Part shown: positions 13,299 through 13,394 of the stretch, one piece after another
Layout: every line of letters begins with the position of its first letter
Position numbering within the stretch: position 1 is the stretch's first letter
Assembly (NCBI GenBank): GCA_002427165.1
Contig: DIQB01000073.1
Coordinates: 1-13,394 of the forward strand
DNA from: Firmicutes bacterium UBA5473
GTDB lineage: Bacteria > Bacillota > DTU084
Direction of reading: 5' to 3'
DNA: 13,394 nt
Notes under the pieces: model-generated
What the model was told of the DNA's origin: nothing
Databases searched by the model: none
What the model saw: the letters and a program-made list of their open reading frames with translations, nothing else
Position numbers and translations under genes: made by a program

Positions 13299-13394
13299 CT
13301 AAGCATGTGCTCGTTGGGGCTCAAGACAAATATCGATTAGCTCCGTCATTTGATTGAGCAAAAAGTCTGGTCTGGCAGCTAATAGTTGTTTTCG
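13299..13394 (-). CDS. C-terminal end of an unrecognised gene, cut by the window edge
   Basis: An open frame of 31 codons plus TAG (13299-13301) enters from the right edge. It ends LLNQMTELIDICLEPQRAHA and is followed by a terminator, so it is probably the real end of a minus-strand gene. I do not recognise the family. Its strand and proximity make it possible, but not shown, that it is a related gene or the regulator of the cluster. Confidence 0.5.
   Translation of the reverse strand, partial: RKQLLAARPDFLLNQMTELIDICLEPQRAHA

Noticed and set aside
13134..13340. Plus-strand ORF of 68 codons preceded by GGGAGGTG
   Set aside because: The GGAGG to ATG distance is about 15 nt, the frame runs through the promoter, both repeats and the terminator, and the GGAGGTG is better explained as the anti-Shine-Dalgarno arm of the minus-strand leader.
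1..13394. CRISPR, mobile element, phage or defence system
   Set aside because: No spaced repeat array, transposase, integrase, inverted terminal repeats, or nuclease/helicase-type genes are visible; all intact genes are metabolic.

Overview
The window is almost entirely one long minus-strand gene cluster, read from right (about 13145) to left (about 25). Base composition is moderate. Most starts have strong GGAGG-type ribosome binding sites, with frequent GTG and TTG start codons, and genes are packed tightly (1 to 34 bp gaps, one ATGA overlap). This style points to a Bacillota (Firmicutes) genome, probably Clostridia-like or Limnochordia-like; that is an inference from style and protein families, not a taxonomic proof. 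No rRNA, tRNA, CRISPR array, transposase, integrase or transporter gene is visible.

Right edge (13073-13394): the tail of an unrecognised minus-strand gene, its intrinsic terminator, then a control region with two short tandem repeats, a plausible sigma-A-type promoter and a leader. In the leader, a perfect 8-nt complement to the first gene's Shine-Dalgarno sequence can form an RBS-sequestering hairpin. Genes in transcription order: a XylA-type sugar isomerase (12041-13072), a DegT/DnrJ/EryC1/StrS PLP enzyme (10876-12039), a PHP-domain metallo-phosphoesterase (10040-10843), an IolE-like TIM-barrel isomerase/dehydratase (9202-10017), a Gfo/Idh/MocA NAD(P) oxidoreductase (8036-9196), a decayed BNR/sialidase-like gene (7547-8028), two overlapping amidohydrolase-2 proteins (6774-7517 and 5977-6777), a small unknown ORF (5744-5950), a ceramidase-like protein (4167-5669), a decayed ceramidase-like tail (3853-4018), a second ceramidase-like protein (2320-3822), a second DegT enzyme (1026-2285), a third TIM-barrel sugar isomerase (182-1003), and a leftover amidohydrolase C-terminus (49-141) running into an intrinsic terminator (24-49).

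How the genes may work together: a sugar or cyclitol could be oxidised to a keto form by the Gfo/Idh enzyme, isomerised, epimerised or dehydrated by the three TIM-barrel proteins, transaminated or dehydrated by two DegT enzymes, dephosphorylated by the PHP protein, and its amide or C-C/lactone bonds cut by the ceramidase-like and amidohydrolase-2 proteins. Gfo/Idh plus IolE-like plus DegT is the set known from inositol/aminocyclitol metabolism (inositol to scyllo-inosose to scyllo-inosamine). The presence of pairs (two DegT, two ceramidase-like, two amidohydrolase-2) is striking. I cannot name the substrate; I know of no described pathway with exactly this set.

A second theme is erosion inside the operon. 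At least three places keep only gene remnants, in each case the C-terminal end, while the surrounding reading frames are intact. The cluster looks like a larger assembly of paralogous modules that is being pruned.
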